A DNA stretch of 64,000 nt, taken from the NCBI RefSeq assembly GCF_005217525.1, contig NZ_PNXQ01000014.1:113486-177485 (forward strand), in the 5' to 3' direction. Position numbers and translations under genes: made by a program. Of this stretch, positions 35,890 to 45,822 are shown one piece after another (position 1 is the stretch's first letter; each line of letters begins with the position of its first letter). This DNA is from Paenibacillus terrae (lineage in GTDB: Bacteria > Bacillota > Bacilli > Paenibacillales > Paenibacillaceae). The notes under the pieces are model-generated. The model was not told the origin of the DNA. It made no database searches and saw nothing but the letters and a program-made list of their open reading frames with translations.

Positions 35890-36936
35890 ATGACCTACAA
35901 CGATACCTTTATCCGCGCCTGCCGCAAGCAGGCTGTGGATCATATTCCCGTATGGTACATGCGGCAGGCCGGAAGGTATGATCCTGAATATCGCAAAATT
36001 AAAGAGAAATACACGTTGCTTGAAATTTGTCGTCAGCCCGAGCTGGCCGCAGAAGTGACCTTAATGCCCGTGCGCAAGCTCGGGGTGGACGCTGCTATTT
36101 TATATTCTGATATTATGAATCCGGTAGCCTCGCTGGGGGTTGATTTTGATATTGTCAAAAATATTGGTCCGGTTATTGAACATCCGATTCGTACAGCGGC
36201 GGACGTGGACAAGCTGCGCCCGATTGATGTAGAACGAGATCTGGGTCATATTTTGGAAACGATCCGTATTTTAGACCGTGAGCTGGAAGTACCGCTGATT
36301 ACGTTCGCCGGAGCTCCTTTTACAATTGCTAGTTATTTAATAGAAGGCAGACCGTCCAAGGGATATATCCGCACTAAGGCCATGATGTACGGAGAGCCTG
36401 AATTATGGCGTCGGCTGATGGACAAGCTTGGAGACATGGTTATTACATACGTGCGTGCCCATATCGCTAACGGTGGCAAGGCATTTCAACTGTTTGACAG
36501 CTGGGTAGGGGCGCTTTCGCCTCGTGATTTCCAAACGTTTGTGTTGCCGACGATTACACGTATTTTCCATGAGATGTCCGATCTGGACGTACCGAAAATT
36601 TATTTTCCAGGTGTAAGCTCGGGTGAGTTGCTTCCGCTGCTGGGCGGGGTAAAAGCCGATGTGATCGGACTGGACTGGCGGGTGAGTATACCTGAAGGAC
36701 GCCGTCGTTTGGGTAATGCTTTTGGTGTGCAGGGAAATCTGGACCCTTATGTGCTCACAGCGCCGATAGATGTAATTAAACAGTATGCGAAAACGATTGT
36801 GGATGAAGGAATTTTGGAGCCGGGATATATTTTTAATCTGGGTCATGGTTTATTTCCAGAGGCTTCGTTAGATAAGCTGAGAGAGCTTACAGAGTATGTG
36901 CACGAGTATTCCCGATCCGTTTTGACAAAAAAGTAA
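35890..36936 (+). CDS. hemE: Uroporphyrinogen decarboxylase
   Basis: A 348-residue TIM-barrel enzyme decarboxylating uroporphyrinogen III to coproporphyrinogen III. The N-terminal signature PVWYMRQAGRYDPEYR binds substrate carboxylates; DIMNPVASLG and the C-terminal FNLGHGLFPEA are family motifs. GGAGG is 8 bp before the ATG. First gene of a hemEHY operon, as in Bacillus. Confidence 0.97.
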   Translation: MTYNDTFIRACRKQAVDHIPVWYMRQAGRYDPEYRKIKEKYTLLEICRQPELAAEVTLMPVRKLGVDAAILYSDIMNPVASLGVDFDIVKNIGPVIEHPIRTAADVDKLRPIDVERDLGHILETIRILDRELEVPLITFAGAPFTIASYLIEGRPSKGYIRTKAMMYGEPELWRRLMDKLGDMVITYVRAHIANGGKAFQLFDSWVGALSPRDFQTFVLPTITRIFHEMSDLDVPKIYFPGVSSGELLPLLGGVKADVIGLDWRVSIPEGRRRLGNAFGVQGNLDPYVLTAPIDVIKQYAKTIVDEGILEPGYIFNLGHGLFPEASLDKLRELTEYVHEYSRSVLTKK

Positions 36937-36967
36937 TCAATCCAAAATGTTAAGAGGTGTTGTGCTG

Positions 36968-37909
36968 ATGAAAACCAAAGTGGGTGTACTGGTTATGTCC
37001 TACGGGACACCGGAAAGTTTGGATCAGGTGGAAGCCTATTATACGCATATTCGTCGTGGTAACCCTCCTTCCCCGGAGCAATTGAAAGAATTAAAGGACC
37101 GTTATGAAGCTATTGTGGGCGGTGTATTCCCGCTACGTCAAAATACGGATCGTCAGGTTCAAAATCTGCAAGAAACCTTAAATCGGGAAAATCGTAATCC
37201 AGATATTGAATTTGTCTGCTATCAAGGACTCAAACATGCCAAGCCGTTCATCGAGGATGGCGTGGAGGCTATGGTGCAGGAAGGTATCCATACAGCGGTG
37301 GGTGTCGTACTGGCTCCGCATTATTCCGTGATGAGTGTAGGCACTTATATCAAGCGCGCACAGGCCAAGGCACAGGAATTGGATCTGGCTATATCGTTTG
37401 TGGAGAGCTATCATCTTCATCCAAAGCTGATCAAGACGTTAACTGAGCGTGTGAATACAAAACTGGCGCTTTTCGAAGAGGCAGGGGCGAATCGGGACGA
37501 GGTACGTGTATTGTTCAGTGCGCACAGCCTGCCTGAGCGGATTTTGGCGATGGGTGATCCTTATGTTGAGCAATTAATGGCTACATCGCAAGCAATTGCG
37601 GATAAGGCAGGAATCACCAACTGGCAGTTTACGTGGCAGAGTGCAGGCCGCACAGCAGAGCCTTGGCTGGGTCCTGACATCCTGGATACCATGCATAGTC
37701 TCAAGGAAGACCAGGTTGAATATGTGCTGGCTGCGCCAGTCGGCTTCGTTTCCGATCATCTGGAAGTACTGTACGATCTGGATATTGAGGCGCAGGCTTT
37801 GGCGAAAGAACTGGATATGCGTTTCCAGCGGATTGATTCGCTTAACAGTGATCCATTGTACATGGAGACGCTTAGCGATGTCATCATAGACCAATGGAAA
37901 AAGGGATGA
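36968..37909 (+). CDS. hemH: Ferrochelatase (coproporphyrin type)
   Basis: A 313-residue monomeric, Bacillus-type chelatase. Metal-binding His is in SAHSLPERI and Glu in FVSDHLEVLYD. ATG 36968 follows AGAGGTG by 8 bp; the frame is open further upstream without a site. In Gram-positive bacteria of this group it inserts iron into coproporphyrin III rather than protoporphyrin. It lies 31 bp after hemE. Confidence 0.96.
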   Translation: MKTKVGVLVMSYGTPESLDQVEAYYTHIRRGNPPSPEQLKELKDRYEAIVGGVFPLRQNTDRQVQNLQETLNRENRNPDIEFVCYQGLKHAKPFIEDGVEAMVQEGIHTAVGVVLAPHYSVMSVGTYIKRAQAKAQELDLAISFVESYHLHPKLIKTLTERVNTKLALFEEAGANRDEVRVLFSAHSLPERILAMGDPYVEQLMATSQAIADKAGITNWQFTWQSAGRTAEPWLGPDILDTMHSLKEDQVEYVLAAPVGFVSDHLEVLYDLDIEAQALAKELDMRFQRIDSLNSDPLYMETLSDVIIDQWKKG

Positions 37910-37916
37910 GGACATA

Positions 37917-39362
37917 ATGGAGCAAAAATTACGCAACATTGTGATTGTAGGCGGAGGATTGACCGGACTGAGCGCAGCTTTTTATACACGTAAAATGTAC
38001 AAAGAAGCAGGCTACACACCACGGATTACGTTGGTGGAGAAGGCCCCGGTGCTGGGCGGGAAAATCGAAACGTTGCATAAAGACGGGTTTGTGATTGAAA
38101 AAGGGCCGGATTCCTTTCTGGCCCGTAAAACGGCTATGATCGATCTGGCGAAAGAGCTGGAGCTGGATCATGAGCTGGTAAGCACAAATCCTGAGGCAAA
38201 AAAAACATACATTTTGCATGAAGGACAGCTTCATCCGATGCCCCCCGGCCTGGTACTGGGGATTCCGACGGAGCTGAAACCGTTTCTGCAAAGCGGATTG
38301 ATCTCGTTGCGCGGCAAGCTGCGGGCCATGATGGATTTTGTTATTCAACCCCGTCGTGTACCGGGGGATGAAGCCTTGGGTGATTTTATTGAACGCCGAT
38401 TGGGCAAAGAAGTGCTGGAGAATGTAACCGAGCCGCTGCTGGCTGGCATATATGCTGCCAATATGAAGACGCTGAGCTTGCAAGCGACCTTCCCGCAATT
38501 TGCTGAAGTAGAGCAGCAATATGGGAGCCTCATTCACGGGATGATGACCGGAAGGAAACCGGCAGAGACGCATACAGGTACGAAAAAAAGCGCCTTCTTG
38601 ACCTTCCGTCAAGGGCTGCAAAGTTTGGTGCATGCGTTGCTGAATGATTTGCATGACTGTGATTTGCGCACGGGAATTGCTGTTACCGAATTCACAAAGA
38701 CAGCAGACGGTGAAGGAAGCGTCTACCATGTTGTACTGGATAATGGGGAGACGTTGGAGGCGGACGATCTATTTGTCACGACTCCAAATTTTGCCGCTGC
38801 GCCGCTGTTGCGGGGACATGTGAATGTGGCAGCACTGGAAGCCGTTAATTATGTGTCCGTGGCAAATGTGGTCATGGCCTTTAATAAAAAAGACATCGAG
38901 AATGTCTTTGATGGTTCCGGTTTTCTGGTTCCGCGTAAAGAGGGACGCAGTGTGACGGCATGTACGTGGACGTCCGCTAAGTGGCTACATACCAGTCCAG
39001 ACGATAAGGTACTGCTGCGCTGCTACGTGGGGCGTGCCGGAGCCGAAGAAACAGTAGAGCTACCCGATGATGGACTGACTGCGCTGGTACGCAAGGATTT
39101 GCAGGACATGATGGGCGTTACGGCGACTCCGCTATTTACGGAAATTACCCGTCTTCGCCACTCCATGCCGCAATATCCGGTAGGACACCCGCAGGCTATT
39201 GCTGATCTGCGTGAAGAACTGCGTACAACGATGCCGGGAGTGTATGTTTTGGGTGCTGGCTATGATGCCATCGGCTTGCCGGATTGTATCCGCCAAGCCA
39301 AGGAATGGGCCTCTGTCGCCGTCCAAGCTGCGGAACGGGAAGCGGTTGAGGTACAGGTATAA
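37917..39362 (+). CDS. hemY: Coproporphyrinogen/protoporphyrinogen III oxidase HemY
   Basis: A 481-residue FAD enzyme. The N-terminal dinucleotide loop is VGGGLTGLSAAFYTRK and the C-terminal FAD motif is YVLGAGYDAIGLPDCI. It forms coproporphyrin III for the coproporphyrin-dependent heme route (CgoX). It begins 7 bp after hemH. The last enzyme of that route, the heme synthase ChdC/HemQ, is not in this window. Confidence 0.96.
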   Translation: MEQKLRNIVIVGGGLTGLSAAFYTRKMYKEAGYTPRITLVEKAPVLGGKIETLHKDGFVIEKGPDSFLARKTAMIDLAKELELDHELVSTNPEAKKTYILHEGQLHPMPPGLVLGIPTELKPFLQSGLISLRGKLRAMMDFVIQPRRVPGDEALGDFIERRLGKEVLENVTEPLLAGIYAANMKTLSLQATFPQFAEVEQQYGSLIHGMMTGRKPAETHTGTKKSAFLTFRQGLQSLVHALLNDLHDCDLRTGIAVTEFTKTADGEGSVYHVVLDNGETLEADDLFVTTPNFAAAPLLRGHVNVAALEAVNYVSVANVVMAFNKKDIENVFDGSGFLVPRKEGRSVTACTWTSAKWLHTSPDDKVLLRCYVGRAGAEETVELPDDGLTALVRKDLQDMMGVTATPLFTEITRLRHSMPQYPVGHPQAIADLREELRTTMPGVYVLGAGYDAIGLPDCIRQAKEWASVAVQAAEREAVEVQV

Positions 39363-39389
39363 TTAAATGAATGGAGCTACTTGAATAAC

Positions 39390-39425
39390 GAACCCTTCGC
39401 GATCCCAAGCGAGGGGTTCTATTTA
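39390..39425 (+). terminator. hemEHY terminator
   Basis: GAACCCTTCGC (39390-39400) pairs with GCGAGGGGTTC (39409-39419), followed by TATTTAT. Confidence 0.7.
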
Positions 39426-39517
39426 TACCGAAATTTGATATATAATGGAGAGGGTGTCAAAATCGCCGGATCATTCAAGAATGTAATGCATATGCAATAG
39501 CATAGAAGGAGTGAAGA

Positions 39518-41005
39518 ATGTACCCTCCCAGATCACAGAAAAATGAAGGTCGAAAGAAAGCAAGGAAGCGAAAAATAGGCAAGGCCTGGATTATTACAAA
39601 TCTTGTCCTGCTGCTTATGATCGTAGGTCTTTTTGGATATTATTACATATTTGAACACAGGGAGAGCAGCTCTCTTGTGGAAAACGCCGGACTATTGCAA
39701 CAGGAGAACAAGGCCAAAACGGATTCTGCGGGTGGAGGACAGTCTTCTAGTCCGATAAGGGAGAACGTTACAGCCGTTTCAAATGAACAACTGGACAATA
39801 ACCCCAATGGCGACGAACAAGCTGCTGACGATAAAACGGAGCATCCTTCTGATACTACTAAAGACACAGCCCGCCCGCCCGCGACAACGTCTGACACAAA
39901 TGTTGCCGAAGGCAACTCGTCAGAATCAGGAGAATCTTCGGAGAACGCTGGGCAATCACCGGACAGATCTTCAAATAAGGATGTATCGAACAGTGGAAAT
40001 TCTACTGACCCCAACGAATCGGAGCAGGGAAAGAACGTGGCATCGGATGGAACAGCTTCACAGACAGTCACCCTCCATTTTGTAGGGGATGTGCAGTTTT
40101 CCGGTAAGGTTGAGCAGCGGTTGGAAAAGAACGGATTTGATTTTCCATATCAATATCTCGGAAATCTGTTTCGCAAGGACGATCTGACGATAGCCAATCT
40201 GGAAACGCCGGTTACAACCGGGGGCGTGGGTGCGCTGAATAAAACGTATGTTTATAAGTCATCTCCCAAGGCGTTGACTGCGTTGGCTGCGGCAGGGATA
40301 GACGCTGTAAATTTGGCCAACAATCATATTTTGGATCAGGGCACAGCGGGATTACTGGATACGCTGAAATATTTGAAAGAAAATGATATAGCGTATACCG
40401 GAGCCGGACGCAATGCAAAAGAAGCGTATGCTCCGCACTATTTGGAACGTAAAGGGTTTAAAATTGCGTTGTTGGGGGCTACACGGGTTATGCCCGAGGC
40501 CCACTGGAATGCAGGCACCAAGCAGCCCGGTGTTGCAGGAGCCTACGATTCGACTGCAATCGTGAAGTCGATTCGCGAGGCGCGCAAGCAGGCTGATTTG
40601 GTTATTGTCATTGCCCATTGGGGCAAGGAGCGCGTGACTGTATTGGAGCCTCATCAAACCGAGCTATCGCACGCTTTTATTGATGCAGGGGCAGATCTCG
40701 TAATTGGAGGTCACCCGCATGTGCTACAGGGGATGGAGCAGTATAAAGGCAAATGGATTGCATACAGCACAGGTAATTTTATTTTTTCTAAATCTACAGT
40801 ACCAGCCACCTGGGATACAGCGATATTTCAGGCAACCTGTACCCGGGCCGGGGCTTGCAGCATGAAGCTGACTCCTTACCGGGCGGAACTGGGTCAACCA
40901 GTTCCGATGAAGGATGCGGAGGCCAGCAAAATTTTGCAAGGAGTAGCGGCGATGTCACCGGCTAATGTTTCAGTAGGCGCAGACGGAACAGTAACCGCCC
41001 GATAA
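39518..41005 (+). CDS. Membrane-anchored CapA-type metallophosphoesterase
   Basis: A 495-residue protein. A basic N-terminus and a membrane helix (about 27-46) anchor it, followed by a disordered Ser/Thr/Glu-rich stalk (60-180). The CapA domain shows HFVGDVQFSG, the ANLETPV and LANNHILDQG metal-site motifs, and GGHPHVLQG. CapA acts in poly-gamma-glutamate synthesis or anchoring, but no capB/C genes are here, so the present role is unclear. AAGGAG precedes the ATG. Confidence 0.9.
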   Translation: MYPPRSQKNEGRKKARKRKIGKAWIITNLVLLLMIVGLFGYYYIFEHRESSSLVENAGLLQQENKAKTDSAGGGQSSSPIRENVTAVSNEQLDNNPNGDEQAADDKTEHPSDTTKDTARPPATTSDTNVAEGNSSESGESSENAGQSPDRSSNKDVSNSGNSTDPNESEQGKNVASDGTASQTVTLHFVGDVQFSGKVEQRLEKNGFDFPYQYLGNLFRKDDLTIANLETPVTTGGVGALNKTYVYKSSPKALTALAAAGIDAVNLANNHILDQGTAGLLDTLKYLKENDIAYTGAGRNAKEAYAPHYLERKGFKIALLGATRVMPEAHWNAGTKQPGVAGAYDSTAIVKSIREARKQADLVIVIAHWGKERVTVLEPHQTELSHAFIDAGADLVIGGHPHVLQGMEQYKGKWIAYSTGNFIFSKSTVPATWDTAIFQATCTRAGACSMKLTPYRAELGQPVPMKDAEASKILQGVAAMSPANVSVGADGTVTAR

Positions 41006-41078
41006 TTGTGAAGAAAAGCTTTTACACGAGGCTGGTCTGTATGGAGGCTACCACCTGTGGTTGGAGGGGATAACCGGA

Positions 41079-41852
41079 ATGGATCATTTGTGCGTGGCTC
41101 ACCGTGGTTTTTCGGGAATTGCTCCCGAGAACACGTTGGCGGCCTTTAAGCTTGCGATCGACCAGCCGTTTGTGCGCTGGATTGAGCTGGATGTGCAATT
41201 GTCGAAGGACGGCGTTCCGGTGGTCATTCATGATTTCACGCTGGAACGCACGACCAACGGCACAGGTAAAGTAAAGGATACGGACTGGAACGAGCTGAAG
41301 TGTCTGGATGCAGGTGGCTGGAAAGGTGCGGAATACCAAGGAGAAAGGATTCCTGCTCTCGCACAGGTGCTGGATTTGTGTCGTGGCCGCGTATCGCTCA
41401 ATATTGAGCTAAAAACCGCAGGGGATATGTATCCGGGGCTGGAGAAGGCCGTACTCCGTGAAATTGTGGCGCGGGATATGGAGAATGAGGTGGTATTGAC
41501 CTCTTTTGAGCGTTCGGCTTTACGTCGGGCCAAAGAGCTGGCGCCAGGTATCCGTACCGGTCTGATTATCGATGCTCGTCCGGATGATCTGGCAAAGCAG
41601 CTGGAAGGGCTGCAATGCTCTTTTCTATCCATGGGCTACCCGCGTTTGGATCGAAAGCTGATGAAAGACTTGACCGGACGCGGTATCACTGTCATGGCGT
41701 GGACGGTGGATGACCGCAGCATAATGCGAAGATTGGCCTCGTTGCATCCTGAATTGATGATTTGTACCAATTGGCCGGATCGCTGGGAGCAGGTTTTTTT
41801 GCATTCCAGGCATCGGATGTGGCACTATATACGTAATCTATTTATTAAATAA
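41079..41852 (+). CDS. Glycerophosphodiester phosphodiesterase
   Basis: A 257-residue cytoplasmic GDPD barrel. Catalytic features are H in VAHRGFSG, the E/N pair in APENTL, ELDVQLSKDG and H in VIHDFTLERTTNG, plus NIELK. ATG 41079 is 9 bp after GGAGGGG; an in-frame TTG 18 bp upstream is not preferred. It hydrolyses glycerophosphodiesters to glycerol-3-phosphate and an alcohol. Confidence 0.92.
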   Translation: MDHLCVAHRGFSGIAPENTLAAFKLAIDQPFVRWIELDVQLSKDGVPVVIHDFTLERTTNGTGKVKDTDWNELKCLDAGGWKGAEYQGERIPALAQVLDLCRGRVSLNIELKTAGDMYPGLEKAVLREIVARDMENEVVLTSFERSALRRAKELAPGIRTGLIIDARPDDLAKQLEGLQCSFLSMGYPRLDRKLMKDLTGRGITVMAWTVDDRSIMRRLASLHPELMICTNWPDRWEQVFLHSRHRMWHYIRNLFIK

Positions 41853-41887
41853 TTGGACTACATACGGGGGAAGGATGACGGGTCGTA

Positions 41888-42511
41888 ATGAACGTGGAAA
41901 TTCGTAATGTTTACTGTGTCGGGCGCAATTATAAGCTGCATGCCGAGGAACTGGGAAATGAGGTTCCTACAGAACCGATGATTTTTTTAAAGCCTTCCCA
42001 TGCGGTAGTACCGCTGGATGGAGAAACACTGGAGCTTCCTAAAGATCAAGGAGACATTCACTATGAGGTAGAGCTGGTTGTGGCGGTAGGCCGTAATTAC
42101 GAACCGGGCATGTCTGCGGAAATGATTCTGAATGCATTTGCCTTTGGTATTGATTTTACCCTGCGTGATGTACAAAGCGTGCTCAAGAAAAAAGGTCATC
42201 CATGGACGGCGGCTAAAGGTTTTAAATTTTCTGCTCCCGTCACACCGTTCTTGCCTTTAGAGAAACTGGACACGCTGGAGCAGCAGGATTTTTCATTGCT
42301 CAAAAATGGACAGGAAGTACAGCGCGGTCATATCAAGGATATGATTTTTTCCATCGAGCATATCCTTGATTACATAGGGAGCCATTATGGACTGGGTGAG
42401 GGCGATATTATTTTTACAGGCACTCCGGCAGGTGTAGGGCCTACAACAAGTGGAGACCGCTTCGAGCTATTTTGGGGAACTGACCGTCAAGGAAGCTGCA
42501 CAATAGGTTAA
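41888..42511 (+). CDS. Fumarylacetoacetate hydrolase family protein
   Basis: A 207-residue FAH-family enzyme. Metal ligands sit in YEVELVVA and in FTLRDVQ; the C-terminal FTGTPAGVGPT loop is the family signature. Members cleave C-C bonds in fumarylpyruvate or acylpyruvate, or decarboxylate oxaloacetate. Nothing nearby fixes the substrate. It is shorter than eukaryotic FAH and equals the single-domain bacterial type. Confidence 0.9.
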   Translation: MNVEIRNVYCVGRNYKLHAEELGNEVPTEPMIFLKPSHAVVPLDGETLELPKDQGDIHYEVELVVAVGRNYEPGMSAEMILNAFAFGIDFTLRDVQSVLKKKGHPWTAAKGFKFSAPVTPFLPLEKLDTLEQQDFSLLKNGQEVQRGHIKDMIFSIEHILDYIGSHYGLGEGDIIFTGTPAGVGPTTSGDRFELFWGTDRQGSCTIG

Positions 42512-42581
42512 GTTGATTAAAAAGGGAGTTCCCTTGGCAGTTGGGCAGTATGGAGGGATTCCCACAGGCAAGAACGTAAGG

Positions 42582-42619
42582 GCCGTGTCCTGTGCCATAT
42601 AGCATGGGACACGGCTTTT
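42582..42619 (+). terminator. Terminator after the FAH gene
   Basis: GCCGTGTCC (42582-42590) pairs with GGACACGGC (42607-42615), followed by TTTTA. Confidence 0.8.
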
Positions 42620-42699
42620 ATATAAGTGTAGAGCGTTGTACAATAAAATACGAACTGAAAAATGAAAAACGAGAGATTCATTCAAAGTGGGGGTATATC

Positions 42700-43506
42700 A
42701 TGGATTGGATCATCGGATTGCTTGGCGCTGGTATAGTGGCGGGAGCTGCTTTTTATAAAAAATCCTTAACCTTATCGGGCTTTGCGGCGGCTGTGCTGAT
42801 GGGAACCGTGTATTATGGTGCAGGCAACCTGTTTTGGTTCGGGACCTTGCTTCTGTTCTTTATTACATCGACCTTGCTGTCGAGGTTCAAAAAGGAGCGC
42901 AAGGCAGAGCTTGAAAAATCATATGCCAAAACCGGAAATCGGGATGCTGGTCAGGTATGGGCCAACGGGGGATTAGGTATGCTGTTATGCCTGGGCTATG
43001 CAATCTGGCCTCATGTTGCCTGGCAGTTGGCTTTTGTTGGCGTCATGGCTACAGTCACGTCGGATACGTGGGCAACGGAATTTGGCAGCCTGAGCCGTAA
43101 GCCGCCCCGCTCGATACTGAATGGCAAGGTGCTGGCACCTGGAACCTCGGGAGGTGTATCTGTTTTGGGGACAGCTGCGGCCTTGGCTGGGGGAGTGCTG
43201 ATTGGAATAGGCGCATGGGTCTTTGGATACGCCATAGGAATGCCAGGCTTGTCGCTATGGCTGTGGGCACTGATCGGAGGGGTATCTGGTAGTGCTGGGG
43301 CCTTTGCCGATTCCTATCTTGGTGCTACAGTGCAAATGATGCGTTCCTGCATGGTTTGCGGCCGAGAAGTAGAGGTAGACTCGCACTGTGGACAACCGAC
43401 GGTCTATGTGCGGGGCTGGCGTTGGATGAGCAATGATAGAGTGAATAGCATCAGTTCGATTTTCGGGGGGCTGGTCGCTCTCGCAGGCATTCTGTTTATA
43501 CTCTAG
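42700..43506 (+). CDS. DUF92 multi-pass membrane protein
   Basis: A 268-residue protein with six to seven membrane helices and the DUF92 (TMEM19-like) signature TSDTWATEFGSLSRKPPRSI followed by GTSGGVS. The family resembles enzymes using isoprenoid or CDP-linked lipid substrates; in phototrophs a relative is phytyl-phosphate kinase. ATG 42700 has GGGGG 6 bp upstream; the upstream open frame runs through a terminator and is not used. An insert with CMVCGREVEVDSHCG could bind zinc. Confidence 0.9.
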   Translation: MDWIIGLLGAGIVAGAAFYKKSLTLSGFAAAVLMGTVYYGAGNLFWFGTLLLFFITSTLLSRFKKERKAELEKSYAKTGNRDAGQVWANGGLGMLLCLGYAIWPHVAWQLAFVGVMATVTSDTWATEFGSLSRKPPRSILNGKVLAPGTSGGVSVLGTAAALAGGVLIGIGAWVFGYAIGMPGLSLWLWALIGGVSGSAGAFADSYLGATVQMMRSCMVCGREVEVDSHCGQPTVYVRGWRWMSNDRVNSISSIFGGLVALAGILFIL

Positions 43507-43523
43507 TACAGGGAGGTGCGAAG

Positions 43524-43757
43524 ATGGGCGGTATACATGGAGATAAATATGAGGCCATTTTGGACGCCGCTTACACAGTCTTCGGCACCAAAGGCTTTTA
43601 TGAAAGCAAAATTTCCGTGAATGCGATGTGGATCAGACGGCTGGATTTGCGGCTAACTTGTTTATGTACGGCTGTAAGGCCGGGAGTGGGATACGCAGAC
43701 CGTGATATTGTAAAGCCAGAAACCGTACTGACTTCGTTCAGATTACGGTTTTTTTAA
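43524..43757 (+). pseudogene. Broken TetR-family regulator
   Basis: A good ribosome binding site (GGGAGGTG) and start lead into a TetR-type first helix (KYEAILDAAYTVFGTKGFYESKIS). The frame then loses similarity at about 43616. In another frame the HTH continues as DVDQTAGFAANLFMYG, so a frameshift has probably occurred, and no TetR ligand domain follows before the terminator. It is a remnant rather than a working regulator. Confidence 0.55.
43720..43757 (+). terminator. Terminator before the ABC-F gene
   Basis: AAACCGTACTGA pairs with TCAG-AT-TACGGTTT (two-base bulge), followed by T7. Confidence 0.75.
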
Positions 43758-43825
43758 TCATTTGGTGTGACTGTGTTAAAATAAACAAGATGCATCACAA
43801 AATAGGGGAAGAGTAGGGAATCCGT

Positions 43826-45772
43826 ATGAATATTATGACCATTGAACATATAACGAAAAGCTATGGCGAAAAAATGCTGTTTGAGGATGCTTCCTTTGGC
43901 ATGGATGAACGTGACAAAATAGGAGTGGTCGGTGTGAACGGCACCGGGAAATCTACTTTTTTACGCGTGATTTCCGGCTTGGAGCCACCGGATGATGGTA
44001 ATATTGCGGTCAACAACGATGTACGTATTCAATATTTAGCGCAAAATCCGGAGTTTGACCCCGAGGTGAAGGTACTCCAGCATATTTTCCACGGCAACCA
44101 GCCTGAAATGAAGGCAGTGCGCGAATATACGGAAACGATGGAGATGCTGGAGCTGAATCCGGGTAGCGAGGAGCTTCAAAACCGCCTGTTGCGGGCAAGC
44201 CAGCAGATGGATACGCTCCAGGCATGGCAACTGGAGAGTGAGGCCAAAAACGTGTTGACCCGACTGGGTATCACACAGTTTGAAGCACGTATGGGTGTGC
44301 TCTCTGGGGGACAGCGCAAGCGGGTTGCTTTGGCAGCAGCCTTGATCCAGCCCTGTGAGCTGCTCATTCTGGACGAGCCTACTAACCATATTGATAATGA
44401 GTCGGTGGAATGGCTGGAGCAGTATTTGCAGAAAAGACGCGGCGCGTTGCTGATGATTACGCATGATCGCTATTTTCTGGATAGAGTGGCGAATGTCATG
44501 CTGGAGCTGGATCATGGTCGACTTTTCCGGTATGAAGCTAACTATACCCGTTTTCTGGAGCTAAAGGCGGAACGCGAGGAACGGGAAGCGTCTTCGGAGC
44601 AGAAACGGCAAAACCTGTTGCGCAATGAACTAGCCTGGATTCGCCGGGGGGCAAAAGCCCGTTCGACCAAGCAGAAAGCGCGTATTGAACGATTTGAACA
44701 GCTTAAGGATCAGCAGCCGGAAGCTCGTTCCGGGTCTGTAGACATGTCGGTAGCCTCCACGCGTCTGGGTAAAAAAATACTGGAGCTGGAGCATCTGTCC
44801 AAATCGGTAGATTCCCGCAAGCTAATACAGGATTTGAGTTATATTGCTGTGCCCGGTGACCGAGTCGGGATTGTGGGTCCCAACGGTAGCGGAAAATCGA
44901 CCCTGTTCCAAATGATTACACAGCGCGTAGAACCGGACTCAGGCAGCGTGGTATTGGGACCGACCGTGAAGCTCGGTTATTTTACCCAGGAACATCAGGA
45001 AATGAACGAATCGCTGCGTGTCATCGAGTATATTAAGGAAGAAGCAGAAGTCATCCGGACAGCAGATGGCTCGGCTATTACAGCCGCACAAATGCTAGAG
45101 CGGTTTCTGTTTGCGCCAAGCGCGCAATGGACGGTCATTTCCCGGTTGTCAGGGGGCGAGAAACGGCGCTTGTACCTGCTGCGCGTCCTGATGTCCGCAC
45201 CGAATGTATTGTTACTGGATGAACCAACGAATGATCTGGATATTCAGACTCTTTCCGTGCTGGAGGACTATCTGGATGAATTTCCGGGTGTTGTTTTTAT
45301 CGTTTCCCATGACCGGTATTTCCTGGACCGCACGATAGACAAGGTACTGGCATTTGAAGGAGAAGGTCAGGTACGTGTGCATGTGGGCGATTACAGCGAG
45401 TATGCAGAATGGATCAGTAAAAATGCTCCATCCGCTGCGAATTCGTCTGTCTCGGCGGGTACTTCTTCTGCTCAGTCTTCCACGTCTAAGTCTGCGGATG
45501 CTTCGGATTCAGTCAAGGAGACTACCAAAACCAGGCTTAAATTCACCTTTAAGGAACAGCGGGAATATGAGCAAATTGACGAATTGATCGAACAGGCTGA
45601 AGAGAAGTTGGCTAGCATCCAGCGACAGATGGAAGAGTCTTTCAATGATTCCGCACGACTACAAGAGCTTATGGCTGAGCAAACAAAGGCCGAACAGCAT
45701 TTGGAGCATCAAATGGAGCGCTGGACCTATCTGAACGAGCTGGCCGAGCAAATCGAACAAAGTAAATCTTAA
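43826..45772 (+). CDS. ABC-F ATPase (YfmR/Uup-like)
   Basis: A 648-residue soluble protein with two ABC domains: Walker A GVNGTGKST and GPNGSGKST, signatures LSGGQRKRV and LSGGEKRRL, and LLLDEPTNDLD. The inter-domain linker is the P-site interaction helix pair. A Ser/Thr-rich spacer (about 540-575) and a C-terminal coiled coil (about 580-648) are as in Uup/YfmR. These proteins act on the ribosome to rescue stalled or proline-rich translation; no membrane segments are present. ATG 43826 is used. Confidence 0.93.
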   Translation: MNIMTIEHITKSYGEKMLFEDASFGMDERDKIGVVGVNGTGKSTFLRVISGLEPPDDGNIAVNNDVRIQYLAQNPEFDPEVKVLQHIFHGNQPEMKAVREYTETMEMLELNPGSEELQNRLLRASQQMDTLQAWQLESEAKNVLTRLGITQFEARMGVLSGGQRKRVALAAALIQPCELLILDEPTNHIDNESVEWLEQYLQKRRGALLMITHDRYFLDRVANVMLELDHGRLFRYEANYTRFLELKAEREEREASSEQKRQNLLRNELAWIRRGAKARSTKQKARIERFEQLKDQQPEARSGSVDMSVASTRLGKKILELEHLSKSVDSRKLIQDLSYIAVPGDRVGIVGPNGSGKSTLFQMITQRVEPDSGSVVLGPTVKLGYFTQEHQEMNESLRVIEYIKEEAEVIRTADGSAITAAQMLERFLFAPSAQWTVISRLSGGEKRRLYLLRVLMSAPNVLLLDEPTNDLDIQTLSVLEDYLDEFPGVVFIVSHDRYFLDRTIDKVLAFEGEGQVRVHVGDYSEYAEWISKNAPSAANSSVSAGTSSAQSSTSKSADASDSVKETTKTRLKFTFKEQREYEQIDELIEQAEEKLASIQRQMEESFNDSARLQELMAEQTKAEQHLEHQMERWTYLNELAEQIEQSKS

Positions 45773-45822
45773 AATACGAAATAAGTATGATGCGTGAATC
45801 GTTTTTCCGTTGTTACTTAAAC

